A DNA stretch of 64,000 bases from RI-153 sp963721725 (GTDB lineage Bacteria > Chloroflexota > Anaerolineae > Caldilineales > Caldilineaceae), in NCBI GenBank assembly GCA_963721725.1, contig CAVRLX010000016.1:186001-250000 (forward strand). The letters run 5' to 3'. A program made the translations under genes and the position numbers. Below, piece by piece: positions 29,825 to 39,433 of this stretch (its first letter is position 1; every line of letters begins with the position of its first letter). The notes under the pieces are model-generated. The model saw nothing but the letters and a program-made list of their open reading frames with translations. It did not search any database and was not told the origin of the DNA.

Positions 29825-32711
29825 CTGTCTGTGGCAAATAGAGCGTATGCTTGAACATGTCGGTTGCTTGTGTCTGCCATTCGCTCAGGTTGCCCACGGC
29901 ATCCCAGGCCCGCACCCGCACCGCCGTGATCTGGCTGTTCATCAACGATAGCGTGAGATTTTCGGCCAGCGGGTTGACCCCCTGTTGATCTTCCCAGCCT
30001 TCGTCAGCGCGCTGCACCGCCACGGCATACCCCGCCACGCCCGAAAGTGCATCTGTGCCCTGCCATTTCACCACAAGTTCATCGGCATCGCGCTGATACG
30101 AAAGCGCCAGATCTGGCGGCGTGCGGTCAATTCCAAAATAGAAACTCTGACTGAAGCTATAATTCTCGGCGTTGTCCTGTGCCCAATAGCGCACGGCGTG
30201 TCGGCCCTCGCTTGCCACGCCAAACGGCGCTGTGTAAAGCGCATAGGGCGCGTTGTCCAACACATAGGCCAGCGCGCTGAGACCGCTCATGGCGTCGGCC
30301 CCGCTGATCTCCACCTGCACCGCTTCGCCAAACCAGCCATCCACCGCCTCGATCCCCGATCCATCGGCCCGCAGCGCCCGAATCGCCGCCGTGGGGCGAC
30401 CCATATCCAGCCGCAGCGTGGCGACCTCGCTTTCGCGCACATTGCCGCGCCGATCTGCCACCCGGAAACGCACGGGATATTGACCATCGGCCAACGACGT
30501 AAGTACCGCCGTCACCTTTTGGCGCGCCCACGGATTGGCGGCATTTTCAAACGTCAGCGGTAGGCTATCCTCACCAATCACCAGCCTCCCACTTGCGGTT
30601 TCCAACCCACTGCCCAGATCACCCACCGTCGCTGTCAACGTTATGGGCAGCCGCGTATGCCAGCCTTGCGCCCACGAAATGGCATCAAAGGCGGGCGCGT
30701 GTTCGTCCAACAGCCGAATCGAATGCTCCACCGGTGCGCTGACATTGCCAGCCCGATCAAAGGCCACTGCCGTTACCGTGGTAGATTCTCCGCCGGTAAG
30801 CGGCCACGCCGCCGTCTGGGCACCCTCGGCGCGCAGCGCAAAAACGCGCACCCGATCCAGGGCCAACTCCACTTCGCCATACCACTGCACACGCACTTCT
30901 AGCCCTTGCGCTGGCACAAAAAGATGGAAATCCACCGGGATCTCGACCCACGCGCCATCCAGCCCAAAATCGCTGGCCCACAGATCACGCACACCCAGCA
31001 AGAGATCGCCGCCCTTGTCGGTGACGTCCAGCCGTGCAAGCGGGCGATCCGGCACCGCGCCATCGACGGAGCGCTGGGGATGGGCGCCCATACGCAGCCG
31101 AAAGAGCGCTCGATAGCTAGTCTTGCTGGGCAGCCCCGTGGCATAAGGCCCATACCAATAACCCGGTTGATGTTGACCGGGATACGCCACCCGCGCCGCG
31201 CCACCGTCGGCGCTGCCATCGGCCATCACCATGCCCATGTTGGCAGAGGCCAGCAAGCTTTCCCCTTGCCATGTCCAGCCGTTGCTGAGGCCGATGCGCT
31301 CTTCGCTGCCCGCTGCAAAGCTCAGCGTCGCCGTGGGGATCTCGCTGCTGCTGGGGGCGTTGACCGTGGGCGGCGCGGGCGGGGTGCGATCCAGCGTCAG
31401 CCAGATCTCCTCTTGATAGCTTCCGTTGAGCCAAAACGAAACACTCACCGGCACGCCCTCGCTAATCGGCCATGGGCGCTGCCAGACGCCGCTTGAACCG
31501 TTCAACGTAACGGGGCCTGTGGGTGTGTGAATCGTCAACTGCCCTGGCAGCGGCGTGGCCGGGGTCAGTGCTCGCCAGCGGATGCCGCCGCCCGGCAGAT
31601 AGCCGTTGGCCTCCAGCCCGGTGATGCCCGCCAAAGGCTGGGCCGGGTCCAGCGCGTTTTGCAGATTGACGCCACTATAATAATGGCCGAGAATCTGCCG
31701 ATAGCTCTGGCCGCTGGCGGCGCGGCGCTGTGCCCCCCACTGGCTCAGGCCATAGCCATGCCCAAAGCGCGTTTCGCCCAGCCCCGTCCAATCGGGCACG
31801 GCTTGGAGCACGGCCACCGTGGGATGGGTGAGGGTGGGATGCCCATTTTTGGCGCTGTACATGGCGATAATCGGCGCGTGCTTGGGATCCCCCACCGCCG
31901 ATAGATAGTGCCCGGCGGTCTGGGCCACGGCGCGGTCGCTGCGTTCATAGCGGTCGTCACACATCATCTGAAAGTTGGCCCAATCGGTGACATCATAAGT
32001 AGGTCGCCCCTGTTGGATCTGATACCACGCGTAGGTGCGTGCGGCCACGGCTTGGGCTTTGAGCGCCTCAATCGGCCACGAAACCGGCGTCTCGGCGGGG
32101 ACGGAGCGCGCCACGTATTCTTCAAACGGGATCACATCCACCTGCCAATCGGCCACCTTGCGACAGCCGTTCTGAGGATGGTGGGCCACGCGGATGGTCT
32201 GCGGGTAGATGGCATTGCTAATCGACGTGGGCGCGGGCGGAATCGTGCGCCCACGGGGAGGGGCCACAAACGCGTCGAGTTGCGATTGACGGCCCAGGCG
32301 ATCATAGCTGCCCGTGCGTTCGCCCCGCATGAAACTGAGATGGCGGTCATCTTGCCACTGCGGCGAATGGCCGGGCAGTCGGTCCATCGGCGCGCCGCTC
32401 TCTCGGTCAAAAAGATAGATCTGGGCCAGATCGGCGGTCTCTGTCCCCGCCGGAATGATACTCACGGCGATTAGTCTGCCGTCAGGGCTAATCTGTGGGT
32501 GGCCCACGTGTACGCCCACCCCCTGAAACGCCACCACATCGCCCACAAGCAGACGGCGCGCTGTCAAGTCGCCCTCAACGCGCACATCGGCGGGCGTTGG
32601 ATCCTCGCCCGCCTGGGCCACCCCATGCGAGCTTAGCCATGCCAGCCACAAAGTGAGCAATAGACTGATCCAAAAAAGCAGGCGCACGGTGCGCGCCATA
32701 GGCGTTGACAT
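29799..32711 (-). CDS. Secreted SpoIID/LytB-domain protein with C-terminal Ig-like repeats
   Basis: A 970-residue exported protein; a signal-type hydrophobic segment covers ~10-30 (LLFWISLLLTLWLAWL). A short beta-rich part with YLFDRESG follows, then a SpoIID/LytB domain (~195-350: IPFEEYVARSVPAETP, EALKAQAVAARTYAW, AMYSAKNG, FGHGYGLSQWGAQ). SpoIID enzymes are lytic transglycosylases that cut glycan strands after the peptide side chains are removed; many non-spore-formers carry relatives. The rest (~400-950) is beta-rich with repeated DRTPPAPP, DRAGNVS and GIDRTPPDLAL motifs, like Ig/BIG-type repeats. The C-terminus ends HTLYLPQTERG, similar to the YLP-type tails common on Chloroflexota surface proteins. 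ATG 32711 has GGGAG upstream. Confidence 0.85.
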   Translation of the reverse strand: MSTPMARTVRLLFWISLLLTLWLAWLSSHGVAQAGEDPTPADVRVEGDLTARRLLVGDVVAFQGVGVHVGHPQISPDGRLIAVSIIPAGTETADLAQIYLFDRESGAPMDRLPGHSPQWQDDRHLSFMRGERTGSYDRLGRQSQLDAFVAPPRGRTIPPAPTSISNAIYPQTIRVAHHPQNGCRKVADWQVDVIPFEEYVARSVPAETPVSWPIEALKAQAVAARTYAWYQIQQGRPTYDVTDWANFQMMCDDRYERSDRAVAQTAGHYLSAVGDPKHAPIIAMYSAKNGHPTLTHPTVAVLQAVPDWTGLGETRFGHGYGLSQWGAQRRAASGQSYRQILGHYYSGVNLQNALDPAQPLAGITGLEANGYLPGGGIRWRALTPATPLPGQLTIHTPTGPVTLNGSSGVWQRPWPISEGVPVSVSFWLNGSYQEEIWLTLDRTPPAPPTVNAPSSSEIPTATLSFAAGSEERIGLSNGWTWQGESLLASANMGMVMADGSADGGAARVAYPGQHQPGYWYGPYATGLPSKTSYRALFRLRMGAHPQRSVDGAVPDRPLARLDVTDKGGDLLLGVRDLWASDFGLDGAWVEIPVDFHLFVPAQGLEVRVQWYGEVELALDRVRVFALRAEGAQTAAWPLTGGESTTVTAVAFDRAGNVSAPVEHSIRLLDEHAPAFDAISWAQGWHTRLPITLTATVGDLGSGLETASGRLVIGEDSLPLTFENAANPWARQKVTAVLTSLADGQYPVRFRVADRRGNVRESEVATLRLDMGRPTAAIRALRADGSGIEAVDGWFGEAVQVEISGADAMSGLSALAYVLDNAPYALYTAPFGVASEGRHAVRYWAQDNAENYSFSQSFYFGIDRTPPDLALSYQRDADELVVKWQGTDALSGVAGYAVAVQRADEGWEDQQGVNPLAENLTLSLMNSQITAVRVRAWDAVGNLSEWQTQATDMFKHTLYLPQTERGVVSGD

Positions 32712-32915
32712 GAACTTGTTCTCCCACATAATAGAAAAAATCGTTTCACAATACCGAAAACCGAATAGACTTTACTGGAATTCCTTGCCTTTTTAGAATA
32801 ACAGCCCCAACCGCGCCCGACTATAAGCCAAGAGTCAGAGATCCCGGCGGGAAATTTGGCCCCTGTTTTGCCACTTCTCTGCGAACGGTTTACAATCAAG
32901 GGGCGTAACTATCCA

Positions 32916-32979
32916 GGCGCGACGCACTTGCTACATAATTGTTTTACACTCAATCTACCTCTGGCGAGTGCATCGCACC
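32916..32979. repeat. Dispersed palindromic element, copy 2 (diverged)
   Basis: Arms 32916-32933 and 32962-32979 match copy 1 with a few changes, and the 28-nt centre aligns with that of copy 1 in the same orientation. It ends 27 bp before the tsaE start codon. The rest of the gap 32712-33006 shows no gene. Confidence 0.75.
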
Positions 32980-33006
32980 CTAGACGTGAATAGATACCAA
33001 GGGGCT

Positions 33007-33546
33007 ATGCAGACAGAAAATCAGTGGAACGAACTTGAGATGGTCACCCAAAGCGCCGAGGAAACCCAATCTCTGGGCCGTGCGCTGGGACATTCGATCC
33101 ATCAAAGCCTGGTGGTGGCGCTTGGCGGTCCGTTGGGCGCGGGCAAAACCACACTCACCCAGGGCATCGCCGCCGGCCTGGGCATCAAGGTGGCCGTGAC
33201 CAGCCCCACCTTTACGCTGATTAACGATTACGCAAACCCCACTGTTTCTGCCAAGTTACTCCACATGGATACTTATCGTCTGGGCGATGCCATTCATGAG
33301 GCGGCGGGGGTGGGGCTGGAAGAGATAATCGACGAAGTGACCGAAGTGGAAATGGATAAGGTGCGGGTGCTGGTGGTGGAGTGGGCCGAGCGCATCGCCG
33401 CGCTGTTGCCCGCCGATCATCTTTCCATCTGGCTGGATTATGGCAAGGGTGACAATCAGCGTAGGCTGACTTTTCGCGCACACGGCCCCGCCAGTGCAGG
33501 GGTGCTGGCTTCTTTTAGTTCCATTCAAGAGGAATTTCGCCCATGA
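33007..33546 (+). CDS. tsaE: tRNA t6A biosynthesis ATPase TsaE
   Basis: TsaE is the small P-loop ATPase needed to reset the TsaB-TsaD complex in t6A synthesis. The 179-residue protein has Walker A GPLGAGKTTLTQGIAAGLG (~40), the TSPTFTLINDY switch region, HMDTYRLGD and VVEWAERIAALLP, all family signatures. ATG 33007 is used; an upstream GTG at 32968 lies inside the palindromic repeat and would add 13 repeat-coded residues. A 4-bp ATGA overlap joins it to the next CBS gene, indicating translational coupling. Confidence 0.93.
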   Translation: MQTENQWNELEMVTQSAEETQSLGRALGHSIHQSLVVALGGPLGAGKTTLTQGIAAGLGIKVAVTSPTFTLINDYANPTVSAKLLHMDTYRLGDAIHEAAGVGLEEIIDEVTEVEMDKVRVLVVEWAERIAALLPADHLSIWLDYGKGDNQRRLTFRAHGPASAGVLASFSSIQEEFRP

Positions 33547-34013
33547 GCATGTCGGCTTTGCCTGATCTCGGTACACATTTGGCGACGGCGCAGGTGTCCC
33601 ACTGGATGACCCCAAATCCGCATACCTGTACCGCCGATGTGTCGCTGGCTGATGCGCGTGATCTGATGTTGGAGCATCATTGCCGTCGTCTGCCTGTTTT
33701 GGACGAACACGAAACACTCATCGGCATTGTCAGTCTGGGCGATGTGCGTCAGGCCGCCCCCTCTAGCATTACCACCCTGAGCCTCTTCGAGATTAACTAT
33801 TTTTGGACGAAGCTGCGCGTGGCCGAGGCGATGACCCCGGATCCGGTGACCGTCGGCCCCGACGATCCGCTGGAGAGAGCCTGTCAACATATGTTGAGAT
33901 ACAAGATCAGCGGGCTGCCTGTGGTGGCAGATCGCCGAGTGGTGGGGATTCTCACCGAAACCGACATTTTACGCTTTGTGGTCAGCCTGCCCTGGGACCA
34001 GCCCCGTACATAG
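33543..34013 (+). CDS. CBS-domain-pair protein 1
   Basis: A 156-residue protein that is almost wholly one Bateman module: CBS1 (~15-75: WMTPNPHTCTADVSLADARDLMLEHHCRRLPVLD) and CBS2 (~95-150: AMTPDPVTVGPDDPLERACQHMLRYKISGLPVVAD). CBS pairs bind adenine nucleotides (AMP, ATP, SAM) and regulate partners. With no catalytic domain attached, this one would act as a free regulatory subunit. It overlaps tsaE by 4 bp and is followed after 10 bp by a second CBS protein of equal length, likely a tandem duplicate. Confidence 0.9.
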   Translation: MSMSALPDLGTHLATAQVSHWMTPNPHTCTADVSLADARDLMLEHHCRRLPVLDEHETLIGIVSLGDVRQAAPSSITTLSLFEINYFWTKLRVAEAMTPDPVTVGPDDPLERACQHMLRYKISGLPVVADRRVVGILTETDILRFVVSLPWDQPRT

Positions 34014-34023
34014 AGAGGTCGCC

Positions 34024-34494
34024 ATGCACCGCATTCCCATTCGGCAAATTATGAGTTCACCCGTGATCGTCATCCACGAAGAGGCGCTGGCCGTCGATGC
34101 TGCCCAAGTGATGGCAGATCATACGCTGCGCCGCCTGCCCGTAGTCAACGACGAGGGCTTTTTGGTGGGCATTGTCACCGATGCTGACGTGTTGGAGGCG
34201 GAAACGGCAGAGAGTGCGTTTCATCAACTGGAGCCGGGCGTGGAAGAAGAGTGGCTGGCTGTGCGCGAGATTATGAGCCGCGAGGTGATCACCATCACCG
34301 CCGACGCCACTGTGGGCGAACTGGTCACAGTGCTCATGAAATATAAGATCGGCGGACTGCCTGTGGTGCAGCCATCGGCCCAATCGCCGCGGCAATTGGA
34401 ACTCGTGGGCATTGTGACAGAGACAGATATTTTCAAAATGATCGCCGATGCGTGGGAAGCGGAGAAAAGGGGCGGATTGGCAATTAGCGATTAG
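34024..34494 (+). CDS. CBS-domain-pair protein 2
   Basis: A 156-residue stand-alone Bateman module: CBS1 (IRQIMSSPVIVIHEEALAVD, DHTLRRLPVVNDEG) and CBS2 (REIMSREVITITADATVGEL, KYKIGGLPVVQPS). ATG 34024 follows an AGAGAGG site; the longer frame to 33976 lies inside the preceding gene. Same length and layout as the upstream CBS gene but clearly diverged, with an acidic connector (PGVEEEW). The pair may form a heteromeric nucleotide sensor. Convergent with the following metallophosphoesterase gene. Confidence 0.9.
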   Translation: MHRIPIRQIMSSPVIVIHEEALAVDAAQVMADHTLRRLPVVNDEGFLVGIVTDADVLEAETAESAFHQLEPGVEEEWLAVREIMSREVITITADATVGELVTVLMKYKIGGLPVVQPSAQSPRQLELVGIVTETDIFKMIADAWEAEKRGGLAISD

Positions 34495-34522
34495 GGTAAG
34501 GAAAGCCGAGGGCTAGAGACCC

Positions 34523-35261
34523 CTACTCCCCCAATCGCATCTCCCGAAAACTTACATTTTCCCCCTCGATCTCATAGATCCCGAATGGGTGTGGCGCTTC
34601 GGTAAAGGCGCGTATCCCGGCGAAATAGGTTACCCCCACCGCATAGAGCGGCACGCCCCAGTGGTAATGGCCGTGGATTACCAATCGCACTCGCCCGCTT
34701 TCCACAATCTGGTCGCGCATCTCTGCCCCTTCGCCATAGGTGTGGGGGTACGTCTTCGTTGAGTGGCGGCCAGACCACGTAATGCTGAACGTGAATCTGC
34801 GGCAAGCCGTCGTCACTGTGGAGCGCATCCACAAAGCGGCGGTGCGACCTCCCCACCCGCTCGGGCACATGATCCGCACCTTCGTTATCATCAAAGGTAA
34901 ACACCCGATGCCCAGCCACGACTTGATCCGCGGGCAGATGCCCAAAGACACGCTGCATCAAGACTGGGTGATCATGGTTGCCGGGAACTAGCGCCATCGA
35001 GCACGATATGCGCGCCAAAATCTCGGCCAGCAGGCGCAGATCCGCCTCTCCCTGTGCCATTGTCAGCGGGTCGTCCATGTCATCCAATGGATAGTCGAGG
35101 AGATCGCCGCTGACCACAAGTAGATCCGGCTGCTCGGCGCTGATACGTTCAATGGCCTCGGCGAAGCGTTCGGGCATCTCGCGGCTGCGGCGCAGGGCAA
35201 TTTCCGACGTGCCGGGCAGGTGATGGCGCATGTGAAGATCCGAAATATGGGCAATCCGCAT
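34523..35261 (-). CDS. Calcineurin-like metallophosphoesterase (apparent frameshift)
   Basis: The protein starts MRIAHISDLHMRHH (metal-binding DxH), continues with VVSGDLLDYP (GD) and LVPGNHDHP (GNHD), all core motifs of the calcineurin-like phosphoesterase fold. At about 34,755 an extra base moves the frame: the conserved end VIHGHYHWGVP (GHxH) and FGIYEIEGENVSF lie in the next frame, up to TAG 34523. Rejoined length is about 245 residues. Such enzymes hydrolyse phosphodiesters or phosphomonoesters with two metal ions; the substrate is unknown. ATG 35261 follows an AGGAGA site; the upstream 24-codon extension is non-conserved. Confidence 0.85.
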
Positions 35262-35364
35262 GGGTAGTCTCCTTTGAATAATAGAAAAAGGTATACAGAT
35301 TTTACAGATGAATGCAGCTAAAAATCTGTGCAATCTGCGATATCCGTGGACAAAAATTCTAAAC

Positions 35365-37143
35365 TCACGGCGCTTGATAGGTAACGCTTCCCAGCGTTAC
35401 CCACGGCTCTGGCTGGGTTTGCGGCAACAGCCACTCGCCCATGAACGGTCGTACCGCCACTTGCACCCAATAATCGCCGGGGACAATGGGATTCGGCATG
35501 ATTGCATACGGGTCGGCGATAGCCGCGCCCGGTTGCCAGCGGTCGGTACTAGTGCGCCCTTGCGCCGGGGCATGGCTCCACTCTGCCGCCAGCCAGCCTT
35601 CGCTTTGGTGGATCAGGCGTACCGTGGGCCGCAGATCGGCATTCATGGGCCGATCTGCGGCCCAGACTAATTGGAGCCGGACCGGCTCGCCAATCGCCAA
35701 AGGCTGCGATGGCAGACTTGCCTCGACCAATCCAAAGCCTGCGCCAAAGATGGCGAGTGGCTGGGCGGGCAAGGTGGCTGAATCCAGCGGGCGCGGCGGC
35801 GCAAAGCCGGGCTGCAACACCAGCGCATAGACCATCAGCCCATACAGCCCCATGATCGCACTCCACCCCCACACCCGCCAGCGCGCTCTGTGAACGAGCC
35901 GCCCCAGGCAGCCTTCCACGCCCAGCGCCGTCCACACGGCAATCGGAGCAATGGCCGGCCAGAGCAGCCGCGCCTGATCCGTGCCCAATGCAATCGCACT
36001 ATAGCGCACCAGCCCGACGAAAACCGCCACCGGTGCGCCGCCGATGATCAAGATCTGGGCCACGCCAGATGGAGTCCACGCCCGACGGCGCGCCACAAAG
36101 ATCGCCATGCCCACCAGCAACAGCGCAGACAGCATGGCTGTGACAGTGTAGGTCGGCGCGGGCAGCATAATCTGCCCCACGGGACCAAAGCGCCCCCAAA
36201 AATATTGATGCAGCCCGCGCAGCAGCCAGACGAGATCTGCTGGCGAAAGAGGCGTTTGGCGTTCGTCAATCGTGGCCCGCACCAGATTCCACGCCAGCGG
36301 ATCGCCGTAGGTCTGCCAGTTGCGCATCAGCCAGGGCGCGGCCACCAGCACGCCGATGCCCCAACTCAGCCCGCTTTGGATGGCGAACAAGCGCCACCTG
36401 CGGCGGTCCGGCAGCGTGCGCCAGTGCCGCGGCCACACGCTGCCCAGCGCGGCGATTCCGGCCAGCGGCCACAGCGCCAGCGTCCCCACTTTGGAGAGCA
36501 GCCCCAGCCCCAGGCAGATGCCCAAAAGCAGGGCGCGGCGCGCGCTGGGTCCGCCTGTGGCGATCTGCACACAGACGAGAATTGCCAGCGCGCCAAAAGC
36601 GCCGGCGGCGTTGTCGTTGTTAATCGCCCCGCTAATAAAGTGAAAACCCGGCAGCCCGGCCAGAAACGCCGCTGCCATCAGCCCAATCTGTGGGCGGGCG
36701 GGGAAGATCGTGTTGCCCAGTTGCCAAGTTGCCCACAGCGTCAGCGCGCCCAGGGCAATGGAGAGGAAACGCGCCAGATGCATCGCCAGCGGTCCGCCCT
36801 GCCAGGGGAAACTTTCTAGGCGGGTATGCACGAAAAAGTTGGGCGGCTTCTCCGGCCCCAACGGTACAGCGTCGGGGTTGGCGCGCAAAAAAGTAAAGTC
36901 CAGCCCGGTCCATGCCGTGAGCGTGGCCGCGGCCCAGTGATAGAGCGGCGGGTGCTTGCCCTGGGTCACGGTGGGGCCGTCGGGCAGTTGCCAATGCGTG
37001 CCGATGTATTGAATATAGGCGTAGTGATCGGCTTCGTCGGGGGCTTCGGCCAGCGGTTGCGTCACCGAATAGGCCGTGGCGAGAAGCAAATAGACGCCCA
37101 AAATGGCGTAAAAAGTGCGGCGCGGGGACGGCATCACGGCCAT
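35365..37143 (-). CDS. Polytopic GT-C-like (PMT/DUF2142-type) membrane glycosyltransferase
   Basis: A 592-residue membrane protein with about 11-12 hydrophobic helices and a C-terminal soluble beta domain (~455-592). The first outer loop carries EAPDEADHYAYIQYI, the acidic DE motif placed as in GT-C and DUF2142 proteins, followed by GKHPPLYHW. Such enzymes transfer sugars from polyprenyl-phosphate donors on the outer face of the membrane; the acceptor is unknown. It overlaps the preceding gene by 10 bp, so the two are co-translated and probably build the same glycan or modify the same surface protein. The C-terminal beta domain resembles that of its neighbour, suggesting shared carbohydrate binding. 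Confidence 0.75.
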   Translation of the reverse strand: MAVMPSPRRTFYAILGVYLLLATAYSVTQPLAEAPDEADHYAYIQYIGTHWQLPDGPTVTQGKHPPLYHWAAATLTAWTGLDFTFLRANPDAVPLGPEKPPNFFVHTRLESFPWQGGPLAMHLARFLSIALGALTLWATWQLGNTIFPARPQIGLMAAAFLAGLPGFHFISGAINNDNAAGAFGALAILVCVQIATGGPSARRALLLGICLGLGLLSKVGTLALWPLAGIAALGSVWPRHWRTLPDRRRWRLFAIQSGLSWGIGVLVAAPWLMRNWQTYGDPLAWNLVRATIDERQTPLSPADLVWLLRGLHQYFWGRFGPVGQIMLPAPTYTVTAMLSALLLVGMAIFVARRRAWTPSGVAQILIIGGAPVAVFVGLVRYSAIALGTDQARLLWPAIAPIAVWTALGVEGCLGRLVHRARWRVWGWSAIMGLYGLMVYALVLQPGFAPPRPLDSATLPAQPLAIFGAGFGLVEASLPSQPLAIGEPVRLQLVWAADRPMNADLRPTVRLIHQSEGWLAAEWSHAPAQGRTSTDRWQPGAAIADPYAIMPNPIVPGDYWVQVAVRPFMGEWLLPQTQPEPWVTLGSVTYQAP

Positions 37144-39323
37144 GCGACGCTCCCCAAATCGACGCGATTATCGGCAGTGGGCGGCTCGACAGTGAGGTTG
37201 ACCAGCGGGTCGGGCTGATAGAGACCTGCTTTGAGCATGAAGCTTTGCGCGGGCGTGCCTTCTGGCAGGGCAATGCGGTGTGTGTCTACGATCAACTCGC
37301 CGGGTTGCCAGCGTGTGGTGGGCGTGAAACCGCCCACGGGATCGCCGTCATGTTGGGCGATCACCGCGCCGCTGCCGTCAACTACATGCACAAAGGCGCG
37401 ATAATTCACCGCAGTCTCGCGCCGGGCCAGCCAATAGAGCGTCACATCCAGCGCGTTGACATTGGGCACGGCCGCGGCTTCGTGGCCGACGAGCACAGCC
37501 AGATCGCCCAGTTGTACGCTCATCGCCGTCGGGGTGTGCGTGCGCTGGCCGATGCCGCCGCTGTTGAGCAGCAAAAGCAAGGTCACCGCCCACAAAAGGC
37601 CCGCCCCCACTTTTTCGCGTTGTCCCATCCGCTGCCTTTGCCACCAGACGATTCCAGCCCAGCCCAGCACGCCCAGCGTGGCAAGCAGCGCGCCCAGCCG
37701 TCGCGCCGTGGTGGGGCCAACGTGTAGATCAAGCGTGTGCGCGCCGGCGGGCACATCTACGCTGACAAGGCCCAAATCGCCGCTGGCATAGACGGTTGCC
37801 GGGGTCCCATTGAGGGTTGCGCGCCAGCCCGGTTGCTCGAACTGGTGCAGGCGCAGGGTGAACGGCGCGGGGCTGTCGATTGCTACCTGGGTTTGGTGAT
37901 AGCCGGTGCGCTGGACGACGAGGCTGGGCACGGGCATGGGGGGGCTGTCGGCTGCGCCGTCGTGCGGGCGGCCAATCGCCCAGCGCTGTTCGCGCACGGT
38001 CACGGGCAGAAATTCGCCGGTCCACGTAGCGCCGATCTGCCCGGTTTCGGCGTCCTCTTGCCACATGCGCTGCGGTGACAACGTCTCGGCGGCGGGCAGA
38101 TCGAGGCTCTCAAAAGGCAGATTAGGCAGGCTCACACAAACGATCAGCACAAACATGCCTGCTGTCCACGCCCGTCCGCTGATGCCGGGGAAGAGCACGG
38201 GCAGCGCCGCGGCCAGCGCGCTGAGTCCCAGGGCGGCCAGGGTCAGAAAGCGCCACGGGTATTGGAGATAGCCCAGCGCAGGCCGCAGCAGATCCCACAC
38301 GGGGGTGGCGGCTGTGGTGAGCATTGCCAGCGCCGCCAGCGTCAGCAGTGTGTGAAAGGCAATGTGCGGCCAAGTGGCGGGCAGCGTATGCCGTCGCCAG
38401 CGCCAGATCAAGCCGCCCAACGTCAGCAGAACAATGGCAAGGCTGAGCCGATCCACAGGGTAGACGATGGGCTGATCCGCGGGCCGAACATAGGGATAGA
38501 CAAGCGGGCGCGCCAGCAGATCTGCCAGTGGTACTAGATGTAATTTGTAGCCATCGGAGGGGCCAGCGGCCAGCCCCACGGCGCTGCTTTCGCCGATCAC
38601 AGGTAGCCAATAGGCGGCGCAAATCAACACGGCCAGACTGAGCGAAGCCATAATCAGCCAAAGCCGCCGCCAGCGCTGCGTCCACAACAGGAGGAAGGCC
38701 ACGTACAGCCCCATCACCGGGACCATGAGCAGCGCCGTGAGGTTGTGGGTGAGCACAAGCCCAGCCCAAGCCAGAGCGCCCCAAAGCGCGGCAGGCCAGG
38801 GGGTGTGATTGCGCAAGAGCGCGGTGTAGGCCCACAGAATCAGCGGCGGGAAGAGGAAGGCCATGTGTTCGGGGATGGCCCCGCGCACGTAGGCATCGGT
38901 GACGTGATAGAAAAAGTAGGTGTAGACCACCGCCCCGGCCAGCCCGGCGCGCGCTCCCCACAGCGAGTGCAGATAGCCATACATTGCCAGCGCGGCCAGT
39001 AAAAATCCCAGGGCAATGGTCCCTTGGGCGGCAATGGCCGGGCTGATCCCAAGCAGGGCTAGGAACGCACCCGGCCAGTAGCTTAACGGCGCGTAGAAAT
39101 TGAGCACGGCCTGGCCGTAGCCAAAGCCAAAGTCGGGAAAAAGGCGCGGATGCAACACGCCTTCGCGCCATGCACCTGCCAGCGCAGCCATGCGGTAAAC
39201 GTGAAAGCGGCCATCGTCGGAGACAAAGAAGCCGGGGCGCAGCAATGGCAATAGCACGGGCAAAGCCAGGGCAATAGGCAGCAACCAGTGGGGCAGGGGC
39301 GGACGTTTGAGTAGGTTATGCAT
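37134..39323 (-). CDS. Large polytopic membrane protein, GT-C/6-pyruvoyl-tetrahydropterin-synthase-related type
   Basis: A 729-residue protein with about 11-12 hydrophobic helices in the first ~440 residues and a mainly beta C-terminal part with further helices near 575-620. The first outer loop has SDDGRFHVYRM and PDFGFGYGQAVLNFYAPLSYW, a pattern common in GT-C-like proteins annotated as PTPS-related membrane proteins; the Asp pair would be the catalytic candidate. ATG 39323 is chosen because it precedes the first helix closely; the longer frame to 39419 starts in repeat-like DNA. It is the first gene of a two-gene unit with the next GT-C-like protein. Specific donor and acceptor cannot be deduced. 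Confidence 0.7.
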   Translation of the reverse strand: MHNLLKRPPLPHWLLPIALALPVLLPLLRPGFFVSDDGRFHVYRMAALAGAWREGVLHPRLFPDFGFGYGQAVLNFYAPLSYWPGAFLALLGISPAIAAQGTIALGFLLAALAMYGYLHSLWGARAGLAGAVVYTYFFYHVTDAYVRGAIPEHMAFLFPPLILWAYTALLRNHTPWPAALWGALAWAGLVLTHNLTALLMVPVMGLYVAFLLLWTQRWRRLWLIMASLSLAVLICAAYWLPVIGESSAVGLAAGPSDGYKLHLVPLADLLARPLVYPYVRPADQPIVYPVDRLSLAIVLLTLGGLIWRWRRHTLPATWPHIAFHTLLTLAALAMLTTAATPVWDLLRPALGYLQYPWRFLTLAALGLSALAAALPVLFPGISGRAWTAGMFVLIVCVSLPNLPFESLDLPAAETLSPQRMWQEDAETGQIGATWTGEFLPVTVREQRWAIGRPHDGAADSPPMPVPSLVVQRTGYHQTQVAIDSPAPFTLRLHQFEQPGWRATLNGTPATVYASGDLGLVSVDVPAGAHTLDLHVGPTTARRLGALLATLGVLGWAGIVWWQRQRMGQREKVGAGLLWAVTLLLLLNSGGIGQRTHTPTAMSVQLGDLAVLVGHEAAAVPNVNALDVTLYWLARRETAVNYRAFVHVVDGSGAVIAQHDGDPVGGFTPTTRWQPGELIVDTHRIALPEGTPAQSFMLKAGLYQPDPLVNLTVEPPTADNRVDLGSVAWP

Positions 39324-39433
39324 GGGGAAGGCTGAGGGATGGCAGAAGCAGAGAGAGGGAGATTGAGAGATTAGGCAATTGCTCCGAACTCGGCATCTGG
39401 TAATCTCCCCCTCTCTCAATCTTCACAGTCTGA

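Noticed and set aside
29799..32711. Evidence for endospore formation from the SpoIID-like protein
   Set aside because: SpoIID/LytB domains are widespread in non-spore-formers, and no other sporulation gene is present.
32968..33006. N-terminal extension of TsaE starting at GTG 32968
   Set aside because: The codons lie in the repeat and next to it, code no family residues, and ATG 33007 gives the normal length.
35890..36819. 309-residue + strand frame opposite the first GT-C-like gene
   Set aside because: Low-complexity Gln/Arg/Pro translation typical of an antisense shadow.
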